This document shows positions 35,524-45,417 of a stretch of DNA of 64,000 nucleotides, one piece after another (within the stretch, counting starts at the first letter, position 1; each line of letters begins with the position of its first letter). The stretch spans positions 1 through 64,000 of the forward strand of contig NZ_JAMLIE010000001.1 of assembly GCF_023954335.1 (NCBI RefSeq), given 5' to 3'. Under the pieces are notes generated by a model. The model saw nothing but the letters and a program-made list of their open reading frames with translations. It searched no databases and was not told where the DNA came from. Source of the DNA: Aquamicrobium sp. (GTDB taxonomy: Bacteria > Pseudomonadota > Alphaproteobacteria > Rhizobiales > Rhizobiaceae). The translations under genes were made by a program, and so were the position numbers.

Positions 35524-36360
35524 ATGCGCCTCACCGTGCCTGCCGCCGCCTTCCTTGCCCTTTTCGCGCCCTTGCAGGCCGTAGCGCAGGACGCGCCCGA
35601 TCCGGTGCCGTCGCAGTGCATCGCCATCGCCGAGGCGCTGCCGAAGGCGACCTATGCCAGCTTCGCGCCCGCGCCCGTCCCGCCCTTCGCCAGCCCGGCG
35701 CAGGCGAGGGAAGGCGTCGTCACAATCACCTATGCCGGCCATTCGACCTATGTGATCGAGACGCCGGCCGGCGTGCGCGTCGCCACCGATTTCTCCGGCC
35801 ATTACGGCTTCGACCCGCTGCCGCGCGTCGTCACCATGAACCGCGCGCACGGCACCCACTTCACCGACTTTCCCGATCCCGGCATCGAGCACGTGCTGCG
35901 CGGCTGGAACCCCGACGGCGGGCCGGCGCGCCATGCGCTCACCGTCGACGACGTCTATATCCGCAACGTGCCGACCGACATAAGGAGCTGGGGCGGCGGC
36001 ATGGTGGCGGACGGCAACTCGATCTTCATCTTCGAGGTCGCGGGCCTGTGCATCGGCCATCTCGGCCATCTGCACCACCACCTCGAGGACGCCCACTACG
36101 CCGCCATCGGCCGGCTCGACATCCTGATGGTGCCGATCGACGGCGGCATGACGCTGTCGGTCGGGGCGATGAGCGAGATCGCCAAGCGGCTCTATTCGTC
36201 GCTGATCCTGCCGATGCACCGGCATTCGACGCCGCTGCGCGAGTTCACCGCCCGCATGGGCGAGGATTTCGAGGTGCGTCTTTCCGAGGAGCGTTCCCTC
36301 ACCGTGTCGCTGCGCGACCTGCCGCGCCGGCCAACCATCCTCGTCCTGAAAGGGGTGTAA
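35524..36360 (+). CDS. Secreted metallo-beta-lactamase-fold protein with altered metal motif
   Basis: 278 residues: signal peptide (about 1-21, ending AVAQD) then an MBL/UlaG-like fold (VTITYAGHSTYVIETPAGV). Where HxHxDH is expected the sequence reads NRAHGTHFTD, lacking the first His and the Asp; later histidines (GHLGHLHHHLED near residue 180, LPMHRHS near 236) remain. Substrate unknown. Start MRLTVPAAAF has a GGAGAAAG site. The next gene starts three bases after its stop. Confidence 0.75.
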   Translation: MRLTVPAAAFLALFAPLQAVAQDAPDPVPSQCIAIAEALPKATYASFAPAPVPPFASPAQAREGVVTITYAGHSTYVIETPAGVRVATDFSGHYGFDPLPRVVTMNRAHGTHFTDFPDPGIEHVLRGWNPDGGPARHALTVDDVYIRNVPTDIRSWGGGMVADGNSIFIFEVAGLCIGHLGHLHHHLEDAHYAAIGRLDILMVPIDGGMTLSVGAMSEIAKRLYSSLILPMHRHSTPLREFTARMGEDFEVRLSEERSLTVSLRDLPRRPTILVLKGV

Positions 36361-36363
36361 GCC

Positions 36364-36924
36364 ATGCCGACCCGGCGCCTCGTGCTTGCCGGGCTCGGTG
36401 CGCTCCTTCTCGCCGGGCCGGCCCCGGCGCAAGAGGCCACCGACCGCGCCGCGCTGTTCCGGCGGCTGCGCGACGCGCGGACCGAGCGCGAGGGCCGCAT
36501 GGCGGAAGACGCGATCTGGCGGCTGTGGATGGCTGAAGGACCGACGGCGGCGATCCGCGAGGCCGTGGCCGAGGCGATGCGCCGACGCGAGGCGTACGAT
36601 TTCGCCGGCGCGCTCGTCATCCTCGACCGCGTGGTCGCGGAAGCCCCCGGCTACGCCGAGGGCTGGAACCAGCGCGCCTTCATCCGCTTCCTGCGCGACG
36701 ATCCCGACGGCTCGCTCGAGGACATCGAGCGGGCGCTGGCGCTGGAGCCGCTGCATTTCGCGGCGCTTTCCGGCAAGGCGATCATCCTGATGCGGCAGGG
36801 CCGGATGGAGGCGGGCCAGTCGGCCCTGCGCCGGGCGGTCGAGATCCATCCCTGGCTAAAGGAGCGCGGGATGCTGATCCCGGTGCCGGGCGAGCCGACG
36901 CCGGGTCCCGGAAAGAACATCTGA
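36364..36924 (+). CDS. Secreted TPR-repeat protein
   Basis: 186 residues: signal peptide (1-22, ending GPAPAQ), helical region, then two or three tetratricopeptide repeats (GALVILDRVVAEAPGYAEGW, SLEDIERALALEPLHFAAL, ALRRAVEIHPWLKER). Co-directional with the lactamase-fold gene three bases upstream, so it is probably expressed with it. Partner unknown. Confidence 0.8.
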   Translation: MPTRRLVLAGLGALLLAGPAPAQEATDRAALFRRLRDARTEREGRMAEDAIWRLWMAEGPTAAIREAVAEAMRRREAYDFAGALVILDRVVAEAPGYAEGWNQRAFIRFLRDDPDGSLEDIERALALEPLHFAALSGKAIILMRQGRMEAGQSALRRAVEIHPWLKERGMLIPVPGEPTPGPGKNI

Positions 36925-36928
36925 GCCC

Positions 36929-37696
36929 CTATTCGGGCGCTCTTTCCTCCTGCTTGGCAACGGGGCGCTTGCGCCGCGCCAGCATGTTCAGCCCCTCGAC
37001 CAGCGCCGAGAAGCCCATCGCGGCGTAGATGTAGCCCTTCGGCACATGGAAGCCCATGCCGTCGGCGATCAGCGTCGTGCCGATCATCAGCAGGAAGCCC
37101 AGCGCAAGCATGACGATGGTCGGGTTCTTCTCGATGAAGCGCGACAGCGGGTTGACCGCCAGCAGCATCGTCGCCACCGCGACGATGACCGCGATGTACA
37201 TGATGGCGATCTCGTCGGTCATGCCGACCGCGGTGATGATCGAGTCGATGGAGAAGACGAGATCGAGCAGCAGGATCTGGAAGATCGCGCCGGCGAGCGA
37301 GGTCTGGATCGTCTCGCCGACGATGTTCTCCTTGCCGGCATCGGGATCGACCGAATGGTGGATTTCCTTGGTCGCCTTCCAGACGAGGAACAGGCCGCCG
37401 GCGATCAGGATCAGGTCGCGCCAGGAGAACGCCTTGCCGAACACCTCGAACACCGGATCGGTCAGGTGGACGATCCAGGCGATGGTGGCGAGCAGGACGA
37501 GGCGCATGACGAGCGCCGCGCCGATGCCGAGCCGCCGCGCCATGACGCGGTGCTCCTCGGGCAGCTTGTTGGTCAGGATCGAGATGAAGATCAAATTGTC
37601 GATGCCGAGGACGACCTCGAGCACGATCAGGGTGACGAGCGCGACCCAGGCGGTCGGATCGTTCAACCAGTAGAAATGGTCGGCGAGAAATTCCAT
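36929..37696 (-). CDS. TerC-family integral membrane protein
   Basis: 255 residues, about seven helices. Family motifs with membrane acidic residues: VLGIDNLIFISILTNKLP near residue 27 and DLVFSIDSIITAVGM near 122. TerC/Alx proteins are linked to manganese efflux or to metalating exported proteins; tellurite resistance is not implied. I see no yybP-ykoY-like leader in the 85 bases before it. Confidence 0.88.
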   Translation of the reverse strand: MEFLADHFYWLNDPTAWVALVTLIVLEVVLGIDNLIFISILTNKLPEEHRVMARRLGIGAALVMRLVLLATIAWIVHLTDPVFEVFGKAFSWRDLILIAGGLFLVWKATKEIHHSVDPDAGKENIVGETIQTSLAGAIFQILLLDLVFSIDSIITAVGMTDEIAIMYIAVIVAVATMLLAVNPLSRFIEKNPTIVMLALGFLLMIGTTLIADGMGFHVPKGYIYAAMGFSALVEGLNMLARRKRPVAKQEERAPE

Positions 37697-37781
37697 CGGC
37701 GTCGTCCCCGGCTGCCTGAGAAAGCGGAATGCGGACAGAGGTAGGAACGGGATTCCGCTCCGTCAATGCCGGCCGGTCGCT

Positions 37782-38606
37782 TTAACGCCAAAACGCCGGA
37801 ACGGTTTCCTCGAGTCGCGGCCCGAGCCGCAAGGGCGCGATCCTCTCGGCGAGCCCGGTGCGGTCGGAAATATCGACCCCGACGCCACAGATCGTCGCCG
37901 GCCCGGACGCGGCCTCGAAGCGCCCCTTCGGCACCTTGTAGAGGAAACGGTTCAGTGGTTCCTCCTTCTCCATGCCGAGCGAGGAATCGTAGTCGCCGCA
38001 CATGCCGGCGTCGGAGATGTAGGCGGTGCCGCTGTTCAGGATCTGGTGGTCGGCCGTCGGCTGGTGGGTGTGGGTGCCGACGACGAGCGAGGCGCGGCCG
38101 TCGACGAAATGCGCCATGCACATCTTCTCCGAGGTCGCCTCGGCGTGGAAGTCGATCACCACCGCGTCGGCCTGCTCGCCGAGCGGGCAGGCCGCGAGCT
38201 CGCGCTCGGCCGCCTGGAACGGGTCGTCCAGTTCCGGGTGCATGAAGACGCGGCCCATGATGTTGGTGACGAAGACGCGCGCGCCGTTCTTCGCCTCGTA
38301 GAGCCCGGTTCCCCGGCCCGGCGTGCCGACGGGAAAGTTGGCCGGGCGCAGGAAGCGCTCCTCGCGCGGGGCGAAGTCCAGCGCCTCGCGCTGGTCCCAG
38401 ACATGGTTGCCGGTCGTCACCACGTCCGCGCCGGCGTCGAGCGTGTTGCGGAAGATTTCCTCGGTGATGCCGAAGCCGCCGGCCGCGTTCTCGCCGTTGA
38501 CGATGACGAAATCGAGCCGGAAATCCGAGATCAGTCCAGGCAGGCGCTCCCACACCGCCGTGCGGCCGGTCCGTCCCACCATGTCGCCGAGAAAAAGAAG
38601 CCTCAT
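37782..38606 (-). CDS. YmdB-family metallophosphoesterase
   Basis: 274 residues of the TIGR00282/YmdB family, which hydrolyse 2',3'-cyclic nucleotides with two metals. Seen are FLGDMVGRTGR at residues 5-15, VNGENAAGGFGIT near 37, TTGNHVWDQRE near 65, HAEATSEK near 155 and VVGTHTHQPTAD near 178. Together these form the metal-binding site. Confidence 0.88.
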   Translation of the reverse strand: MRLLFLGDMVGRTGRTAVWERLPGLISDFRLDFVIVNGENAAGGFGITEEIFRNTLDAGADVVTTGNHVWDQREALDFAPREERFLRPANFPVGTPGRGTGLYEAKNGARVFVTNIMGRVFMHPELDDPFQAAERELAACPLGEQADAVVIDFHAEATSEKMCMAHFVDGRASLVVGTHTHQPTADHQILNSGTAYISDAGMCGDYDSSLGMEKEEPLNRFLYKVPKGRFEAASGPATICGVGVDISDRTGLAERIAPLRLGPRLEETVPAFWR

Positions 38607-38617
38607 GGGGCCTCTAT

Positions 38618-38670
38618 AGAGCAGTTCCAGGAAAAGTGTGAAGCGGTTTTCCGCCCGGAACTGCGTGAAA
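38618..38670. repeat. Rhizobial palindromic repeat family A, copy 2
   Basis: Outer arms GCAGTTCC / GGAACTGC and inner GGAAAA / TTTTCC. Compared with copy 1 both outer arms changed together (A to G on the left, T to C on the right), keeping the pairing. It fills the gap between the YmdB-type gene and the 5-FTHF cyclo-ligase gene. Confidence 0.8.
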
Positions 38671-39258
38671 TCAGGGAGCGAGGGGAAACAGGCGCAAGCC
38701 GCTTTCGCTGAGGATTTCGCCGAGCGGCGCGTCGTGCGCCTCGGCCGGAACGGCCTCGACGCGCTGGCAGTCGAAGGCCGTGCCGATCAGCCGCGGAAAC
38801 CGGCCCTTCGCATGAAGGCGCGCGATCGCCCGATCGTAGTGGCCGGCGCCGTAGCCGATGCGGTTGCCGGCCGCGTCGAAGGCGGCGAGCGGCACCAGCA
38901 TCAGGTCGGGATCGAGGACCGCCGCATCCGCTCCCGGCCCCTTCGTGCCGAAGCCCATGTCGATCAGCGGCATGCCGGGGACATATTCTCGGAAGGCGAT
39001 GGTCGTGCGGTCGAGGATCGCCGGCAGGCAGAGCCGCGCCCCGCCGTCGGCCAGCGCTGCCATCAGCGGGCGCAGGTCGATCTCCGAGCGGATCGGCCAG
39101 AAGCCGGAGACGACGCTGCCCGGCGCGACGCCGAGCGCCCCGGCCGCCTCGCCGAGCCCGGCCGAGACCCGCGCGCGGAACCCGGGATCGAGCGCGTCGC
39201 GCCGGGCGAGCGCCCCGGTCCGCAGCCTGTCCTTGATGTCTATGGCGGCAGAATTCAT
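38671..39258 (-). CDS. 5-formyltetrahydrofolate cyclo-ligase
   Basis: ATP-dependent enzyme converting 5-formyl-THF to 5,10-methenyl-THF. 195 residues. The C-terminal nucleotide/metal motif is GYGAGHYDRAI near 140, with VPLAAFDAAGNRIG before it and SGFWPIRSEIDLRPL near 50. Like ygfA in gammaproteobacteria, it is directly downstream of 6S RNA on the same strand, so it may be expressed from read-through of that transcript. Confidence 0.92.
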   Translation of the reverse strand: MNSAAIDIKDRLRTGALARRDALDPGFRARVSAGLGEAAGALGVAPGSVVSGFWPIRSEIDLRPLMAALADGGARLCLPAILDRTTIAFREYVPGMPLIDMGFGTKGPGADAAVLDPDLMLVPLAAFDAAGNRIGYGAGHYDRAIARLHAKGRFPRLIGTAFDCQRVEAVPAEAHDAPLGEILSESGLRLFPLAP

Positions 39259-39279
39259 GGATGGGTGTTATTCTTTCGG

Positions 39280-39443
39280 GGAGAAAGTGCGATCCACGAC
39301 GACCGATGGAGAGGTTGATCCCGGGTGCCTACAAAGTAGGTGGGCGCCGTATGTCCGAACCCACGGGTCCGGCCAGGCACAGCTCCCTAGGGATCAATAA
39401 GGCCCCGGGGAATGTTACTCCTGTCGGGAAGCGCAGATCGCAT
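39280..39443 (-). ncRNA. ssrS: 6S RNA
   Basis: Immediately upstream of the 5-FTHF cyclo-ligase gene, the conserved proteobacterial position. On the minus strand the ends pair (GCGATC near 39441 with GATCGC near 39290), TTGATCCC (39397-39390) pairs with GGGATCAA (39322-39315), and the centre has the alphaproteobacterial 6S feature GTGGGTTCGGACATACGG. A -10-like TATATT lies just upstream (about 39448-39453). 6S RNA binds housekeeping RNA polymerase and mimics an open promoter. Ends are accurate to about ten bases. Confidence 0.85.
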
Positions 39444-39591
39444 ATCCAATATAGGCCTCTCCCTGCCGGCTGGCCAGTGCGTTTCGTGCCGACCGTCCCG
39501 GAAAGACCGGCGAGGCGCCGGGGCTTGCGCCGGCCCGCCCGCATCCTTAGTTTCGCCCTGAACAATCGCCTCCCGAAGGAAGATAGACGAG

Positions 39592-40431
<840 letters not shown>

Positions 40432-40438
40432 GCCGGCG

Positions 40439-40885
40439 ATGAGCGCCGTCACCGTCCGCCCGCTGGAACGATCGGACCATGCCGAGTGGCGGCGGCTGTG
40501 GACGGCCTACCTCGCCTTCTACGAAACGAGCCTGCCGGAAGAGGTCTATGCCGCGACATGGGAACGGCTGTTCGACGGCGGAACCTACGAGCCGCGCGGC
40601 CTGATCGCCGAGACGGACGGCAGGCCCTGCGGCCTTGTCCACTACCTCTTCCACCGCACCTGCTGGGCGGTGGCGGACAACTGCTATCTCCAGGACCTCT
40701 ACGCCGACCCGGACGTGCGCGGCGCGGGCGTCGGCCGCGCGCTGATCGAGGCGGTCTACGCGAGAGCCGACGAGGCCGGCGCGGCCAACGTCTACTGGAC
40801 GACGCAGCATTTCAACGAGACGGCGCGCCGGCTCTACGACCGGATCGCGACGCTCACGCCCTTCATCAAGTACCAGCGCGGCTGA
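40439..40885 (+). CDS. GNAT-family N-acetyltransferase
   Basis: 148 residues with the acetyl-CoA-binding motif DPDVRGAGVGRALIE near residue 93 and the C-terminal Asn/Tyr segment FNETARRLYDRI. The substrate is unknown. It sits seven bases after the MoxR gene and four bases before the VWA gene, splitting the MoxR-VWA pair. Confidence 0.88.
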   Translation: MSAVTVRPLERSDHAEWRRLWTAYLAFYETSLPEEVYAATWERLFDGGTYEPRGLIAETDGRPCGLVHYLFHRTCWAVADNCYLQDLYADPDVRGAGVGRALIEAVYARADEAGAANVYWTTQHFNETARRLYDRIATLTPFIKYQRG

Positions 40886-40889
40886 CGCC

Positions 40890-42080
40890 ATGTTCCTGCC
40901 CTTCTTCCTCGAGCTGAAAGCCGCGAAGGTTCCCGTCTCGCTCCGGGAATATCTCGCGCTGCTCGAAGGCATGGAGGCGGGGCTGGTCGAGTACGACGTC
41001 GAGGGCTTCTACTATCTCGCCCGCGCCGCCATGGTGAAGGACGAGCGCCACATCGACCGCTTCGACAAGGTGTTCGCCCACGTCTTCCGCGGCGTCGAGG
41101 CGGTTTCCGGCGAGGGTGCCGTCGACGTCGCCGACCTGCCCGAGGAATGGCTGCGCCGGCTGGCCGAGAAGCACCTGACCGAGGAGGAGAAGAAGCTGGT
41201 CGAGGCGCTGGGCGGCTTCGACAAGCTGATGGAGACGCTGAAGAAGCGCCTCGAGGAGCAGAAGGGCCGCCATCAGGGCGGCTCGAAATGGATCGGCACC
41301 GCCGGCACCTCGCCCTTCGGCGCCTATGGCTACAACCCCGAAGGCGTGCGCATCGGGCAAGCCGAGAGCCGCCACCGCCGCGCGGTCAAGGTCTGGGACA
41401 AGCGCGAGTTCAGGAACTTCGACGATTCGGTCGAGCTCGGCACCCGCAACATCAAGGTCGCTCTCAAGCGGCTGCGCCGCTGGGTGCGCGAGGGCGCGGA
41501 GGAGGAGCTGGACCTGCCCGGCACCATCCAGTCCACCGCCGAGCACGGCTATCTCGACGTCAGGACGCGGCCCGAGCGGCGCAACGCGGTCAAGCTCCTG
41601 ATGTTCTTCGACGTCGGCGGCTCGATGGACGACCACATCCGCATCGTCGAGGAGCTGTTTTCGGCCGCCCGCGCCGAGTTCCGCCACATGGAGTATTTCT
41701 ACTTCCACAACTGCCTCTACGAGGGCGTGTGGAAGGACAACCGCCGCCGCCATTCGGAGGTGATCCCGACGCTCGACGTGCTGCACAAATACGGCCCAGA
41801 CTACAAGGTGATCTTCGTCGGCGACGCCTCGATGAGCCCCTACGAGATCGCCTATGCCGGCGGCTCGGTCGAGCACTGGAACGAGGAGCCGGGCCATGCC
41901 TGGCTCGGGCGCGTCCTCGCCCAGTGGGGCAACGCGGTCTGGCTCAATCCGGTGCGCGAGCAGCACTGGAGCTACACCCACTCGATCAAGATGATCCGCG
42001 AGCTGTTCTCCGAACGCATGTACCCGCTGACGCTGGCCGGGCTGGAGGCAGCGACCCGCGAGCTCTCGCGCAAGCACTGA
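40890..42080 (+). CDS. VWA-domain protein, CoxE-like
   Basis: 396 residues, family DUF1994/CoxE-like. The N-terminal half is helical and charged; the C-terminal von Willebrand A domain has the MIDAS-like motif FFDVGGSMDDH near residue 240, with a glycine where DxSxS has its first serine. Such proteins partner MoxR ATPases in maturing metalloenzymes; the client is unknown. Same operon as the MoxR and GNAT genes. Confidence 0.85.
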   Translation: MFLPFFLELKAAKVPVSLREYLALLEGMEAGLVEYDVEGFYYLARAAMVKDERHIDRFDKVFAHVFRGVEAVSGEGAVDVADLPEEWLRRLAEKHLTEEEKKLVEALGGFDKLMETLKKRLEEQKGRHQGGSKWIGTAGTSPFGAYGYNPEGVRIGQAESRHRRAVKVWDKREFRNFDDSVELGTRNIKVALKRLRRWVREGAEEELDLPGTIQSTAEHGYLDVRTRPERRNAVKLLMFFDVGGSMDDHIRIVEELFSAARAEFRHMEYFYFHNCLYEGVWKDNRRRHSEVIPTLDVLHKYGPDYKVIFVGDASMSPYEIAYAGGSVEHWNEEPGHAWLGRVLAQWGNAVWLNPVREQHWSYTHSIKMIRELFSERMYPLTLAGLEAATRELSRKH

Positions 42081-42161
42081 GCCCGGGCACTGAGCGGGGC
42101 ATTGAGCCGGCAGGCGGTGCGCCCTACATTGATGCGGCAGGCATTCCCGGAGACAGCGATC

Positions 42162-42563
42162 ATGGACACGAAGACGTTTCCCGTCACCCGCAGCGAGGCC
42201 GAATGGCGCGCGATGCTGACGCCGGAGCAGTACCACATCATGCGCGAGCACGGCACCGAGCGGCCGGGAAGCTGCGCGCTCCTTCACGAGAAGCGCGCCG
42301 GTGCCTTCTCCTGCGCCGGCTGCGGGCAGGAGCTGTTCCGCTCGGGCCTCAAGTTCGAAAGCGGCACCGGCTGGCCGAGCTTCAACGATCCCCTGCCCGG
42401 CGCGGTCGAAACCACGCAGGACCGCTCCTGGGGCATGGTCCGCACCGAGGTCCACTGCGCGCGCTGCGGCAGCCATCTCGGCCACGTCTTCCCCGATGGC
42501 CCGCCGCCGACCGGCCTGCGCTACTGCATCAACGGCGTCGCGCTCGACTTCACCCCCGCCTGA
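42162..42563 (+). CDS. msrB: Peptide-methionine (R)-S-oxide reductase MsrB
   Basis: 133 residues. Zinc-binding cysteine pairs CAGC (near 49) and CARC (near 95), substrate motif SGTGWPSF near 65 and catalytic cysteine in the C-terminal LRYCINGVAL. It repairs methionine-R-sulfoxide in proteins. No signal peptide, so cytoplasmic. Confidence 0.94.
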   Translation: MDTKTFPVTRSEAEWRAMLTPEQYHIMREHGTERPGSCALLHEKRAGAFSCAGCGQELFRSGLKFESGTGWPSFNDPLPGAVETTQDRSWGMVRTEVHCARCGSHLGHVFPDGPPPTGLRYCINGVALDFTPA

Positions 42564-42613
42564 CGCTCATTCGGCGGCCTCGAGCGCCGCATCGCGCCGG
42601 GGCGGCTCCTGCG

Positions 42614-45040
42614 TCAGAACTCTTCCCAGCCCTGCTCGGTCCCGGCCGGAACGAGCGCTGCCGCCGTCCCGCCCCGCCCGAAGACGCCGGCCACCTTGCG
42701 CACCAGCGCGCGTGCCGGCGACGGCGCGGGCTGCGTTTGCACCTGGGTCGCCGCGACAGGTCTCGCCTGCGCCGGCGCGCCCTCGCCGAAGCGGAACTGC
42801 GCGAGGAGGTCGTTCAGCGACACCGCCTCGCGCGCCAGGCTGTGGCTGGCCGCCGTGGTCTGCTCCACCATGGCCGCGTTCTGTTGCGCGCCCTGGTCCA
42901 TCTGGTTGACGGCGGCGTTGATCTCCTCCAGCCCGCCGGCCTGCTCGCGCGCGGCCTCGACGATCGCCGCGACATGGCGGTTGATCTCGTCGACCTCGGC
43001 CGCGATGGTCGTCAGCGCCGTTCCGGTCTCCCCGACCAGCGCGACGCCGGAATGGACCTGCTGCGACGACGAGGTGATCAAATCCTTGATCTCCTTCGCC
43101 GCCGTGGCCGAGCGCTGGGCGAGCTCGCGCACCTCCTGCGCCACCACCGCGAAGCCCCTGCCCGCCTCGCCGGCGCGCGCCGCCTCGACCCCGGCATTGA
43201 GCGCCAGGAGGTTGGTCTGGAAGGCGATCTCGTCGATGACGCCGATGATGTTGGCGACCTCGCGCGAGGACGCCTCGATCCCACCCATCGCCGCGACCGC
43301 CTGCTGGACGACACGCGAGGAATGCTCGGCCTGCTCGCGGGTTCGCGCCACCATCGCCCCGGCCTCGGCCGCGCGGCGGCTGGAGTCGCGCACCGTCGCG
43401 GTGATCTCCTCGACCGCCGCCGCCGTTTCCTCGACCGAGGCGGCCTGCATCTCGGTGCGCTTGGCGAGGTCGTCGGCCGCGGCGCGGATCTGGTCCGAGC
43501 CGGCATGGATGGCCCCGGCATTGTCGCCGACCGAGCGCAGCGCGGTTTCGAGCTTGCCGACCGATTCGTTGAAATCGGCGCGCAGCCTGTCGAGCGAGCC
43601 GGAAAAGCTCTCCTCGATGCGGTAGCCGACATTACCGTCCGAAAGCTGGCCGAGGGCGGCGGCGAGGCCGTCCATCGCCTGCTGGAGCTCCTGCGCCTCC
43701 TTCGCCTTCTGCGCCTCGCGCTCGCGCCGTTCGCGCTCGCCCGACGCGCGGCCTTCCTCGGCCTCCGCCTCGAGGCGGCGGTTCTCGCGACCGGCATCGC
43801 GGAACACCGCGACGGCGCGTGCCATCTGGCCGATCTCGTCCTGCCGGTCCGCCGAGGGGATCGCGACCTCGAGGTCGCCGCCGGCCAACCGCGCCATCGT
43901 GTCCGTCAGCGACCGGATCGGCCGGACGACGCGGAAAACGACGATCCGGAACGCGGCGAGCCCGACCAGCACCACCATCAGGAGCACGACGGCGCTGACG
44001 ATGACGCCGGTGCGGCCCTGGTTCTCGACCTGGAGCGTATAGTCGCCCGCCGCCTGCCCGACGGCCGAGGACAAGGCGAGCAGGCTGTCGATGCCGCGCG
44101 TCGCCGCCTCCACCCACTGCTCGCTCTTCATCGGATGGGGCTCGCCCGCCGCGCCGGCGGCATAGACCGCGCCGCGCACCGTATCGAACGTCCCGAAGAA
44201 TTCCGAGCGCACCGTGGCCATCGCAGTGAGCACGAGGGGATTGGCGAACTCGCGCGCGCCATAGGCCTCGACCATGCTCCACGCCTGTTCGAGGCGGCCG
44301 CGATATTCGGCCAGCATCGCCAGCGTGGCCGCATCGATCCGGCCGCCGCGCCCGACCAGCGCCCCGACCGTCGCGCGCTCGCGCCCGGCATATTCGCTCA
44401 TCACCCACATCGCCTGCTTGAGATCGAGCAGGATCTGGGTGCGCGCCAGCGCCGTCGACGGCACCACCTGCGCGGCGACGCGCAGCTCCTGCGACGACAG
44501 GACGAGTGCCGTGGCCGTCGGGATCCAGCGCTTGACCATGGCCTCGTCGCGGCTCCCACCCAGCTCGCCGAGCTGCCTGTCGGCCTCGGCGCGCAGCGAA
44601 TCGAGCGCCGCCATGTCCCGCGTCACGCGGGAAAGCAGCGCGTCCCGGCCGGAGAAGCCGGCACCGGCGCGCACTTTGTCGAGCGCCGGGCGAAGCGCGG
44701 CGTCCGCCTCCTCGCGCAGCCGTGCGAGCTGGTCGCGCACCCGGGCGTCGGCCGGCATCGGGCTGGCGAGCGCCGTGTTGGTGACGCCGCGCTCGGCGGC
44801 GAGCGAGCCCGCAGCGGCGAGGAAGATGTCGCCGACCTCGTTGTTGGCGCGCATGGCCTGGGCCGAGTCCATCGAGGTCCAGGCCGAGAAGAGGTTGCTC
44901 ACCGCCAGCGAGAACAGCCCGACGATGAACAGGGAAAGGATGGCGAGAAGGCTGGCGCGGACGGAGAAGGAAAAGCGGCCGGCGGTTGCCCGGCCTTCCT
45001 CCGCAACAGGCCGCGGCGCGGCGGTTGTGCTGATGGTCAT
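42614..45040 (-). CDS. Methyl-accepting chemotaxis protein
   Basis: 808 residues: helix at about 25-45, a long all-helical periplasmic sensor containing AAGSLAAERGVTNTAL (resembling nitrate/nitrite-sensing NIT-type domains), a second helix near 345-365, HAMP, and a cytoplasmic signalling domain with the hairpin tip region EIAFQTNLLALNAGVEAARA. The protein ends GWEEF, a C-terminal pentapeptide that tethers CheR/CheB. Start MTISTTAAPRP at 45040. The ligand is not known. Confidence 0.9.
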   Translation of the reverse strand: MTISTTAAPRPVAEEGRATAGRFSFSVRASLLAILSLFIVGLFSLAVSNLFSAWTSMDSAQAMRANNEVGDIFLAAAGSLAAERGVTNTALASPMPADARVRDQLARLREEADAALRPALDKVRAGAGFSGRDALLSRVTRDMAALDSLRAEADRQLGELGGSRDEAMVKRWIPTATALVLSSQELRVAAQVVPSTALARTQILLDLKQAMWVMSEYAGRERATVGALVGRGGRIDAATLAMLAEYRGRLEQAWSMVEAYGAREFANPLVLTAMATVRSEFFGTFDTVRGAVYAAGAAGEPHPMKSEQWVEAATRGIDSLLALSSAVGQAAGDYTLQVENQGRTGVIVSAVVLLMVVLVGLAAFRIVVFRVVRPIRSLTDTMARLAGGDLEVAIPSADRQDEIGQMARAVAVFRDAGRENRRLEAEAEEGRASGERERREREAQKAKEAQELQQAMDGLAAALGQLSDGNVGYRIEESFSGSLDRLRADFNESVGKLETALRSVGDNAGAIHAGSDQIRAAADDLAKRTEMQAASVEETAAAVEEITATVRDSSRRAAEAGAMVARTREQAEHSSRVVQQAVAAMGGIEASSREVANIIGVIDEIAFQTNLLALNAGVEAARAGEAGRGFAVVAQEVRELAQRSATAAKEIKDLITSSSQQVHSGVALVGETGTALTTIAAEVDEINRHVAAIVEAAREQAGGLEEINAAVNQMDQGAQQNAAMVEQTTAASHSLAREAVSLNDLLAQFRFGEGAPAQARPVAATQVQTQPAPSPARALVRKVAGVFGRGGTAAALVPAGTEQGWEEF

Positions 45041-45417
45041 GATGACGGTTCCCGAAAGAAGGACGAATTGGCTCAGCCCCGGACGCGCGGCGGCAGCCGC
45101 GTGGCGGGCGTGAAACGCAGATGAAGGACGGCCGCCGCCCGCGAAGGGCGGCGTCGGGATCATGGGTTACGCTGGAAGAAGCATCCCGGGCGCATGCGGG
45201 TGCATGCGGCGTGCGGTCAAACTCTGTTAACGGGAAAAGCACCTTCGCCGGCTCGCGCCGACGGTCCTGAAATCACACATCCTTGGCCCCCCATGATGTG
45301 TCCGGTTTCATACAAAAGGGAGCGTATCAATAGTTTAGTAAATACTTGTTTAATGCTGCGACGCCCTGTCGCAGCGTCACACGGGGGTGGGGGTGGGCGG
45401 CAAAGCCGAAGAGCGGT
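45041..45417. other. Intergenic region upstream of the chemoreceptor
   Basis: 377 bases without a credible gene. It holds an AT-rich stretch (about 45305-45360), unusual in this GC-rich window and likely the chemoreceptor promoter region, and a seven-base inverted repeat ACACATC / GATGTGT (45275-45301). I cannot define promoter elements. Confidence 0.4.

Noticed and set aside
36929..37780. yybP-ykoY manganese riboswitch upstream of the TerC gene
   Set aside because: Only 85 bases separate it from the next gene and I see no matching conserved core or paired structure.
41147..45124. Very long open frame (about 1,300 codons) on the plus strand
   Set aside because: It crosses the VWA, msrB and chemoreceptor genes in another frame or strand. 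Its Arg/Ala/Gly-rich, low-complexity composition is typical of a shadow of high-GC coding DNA.
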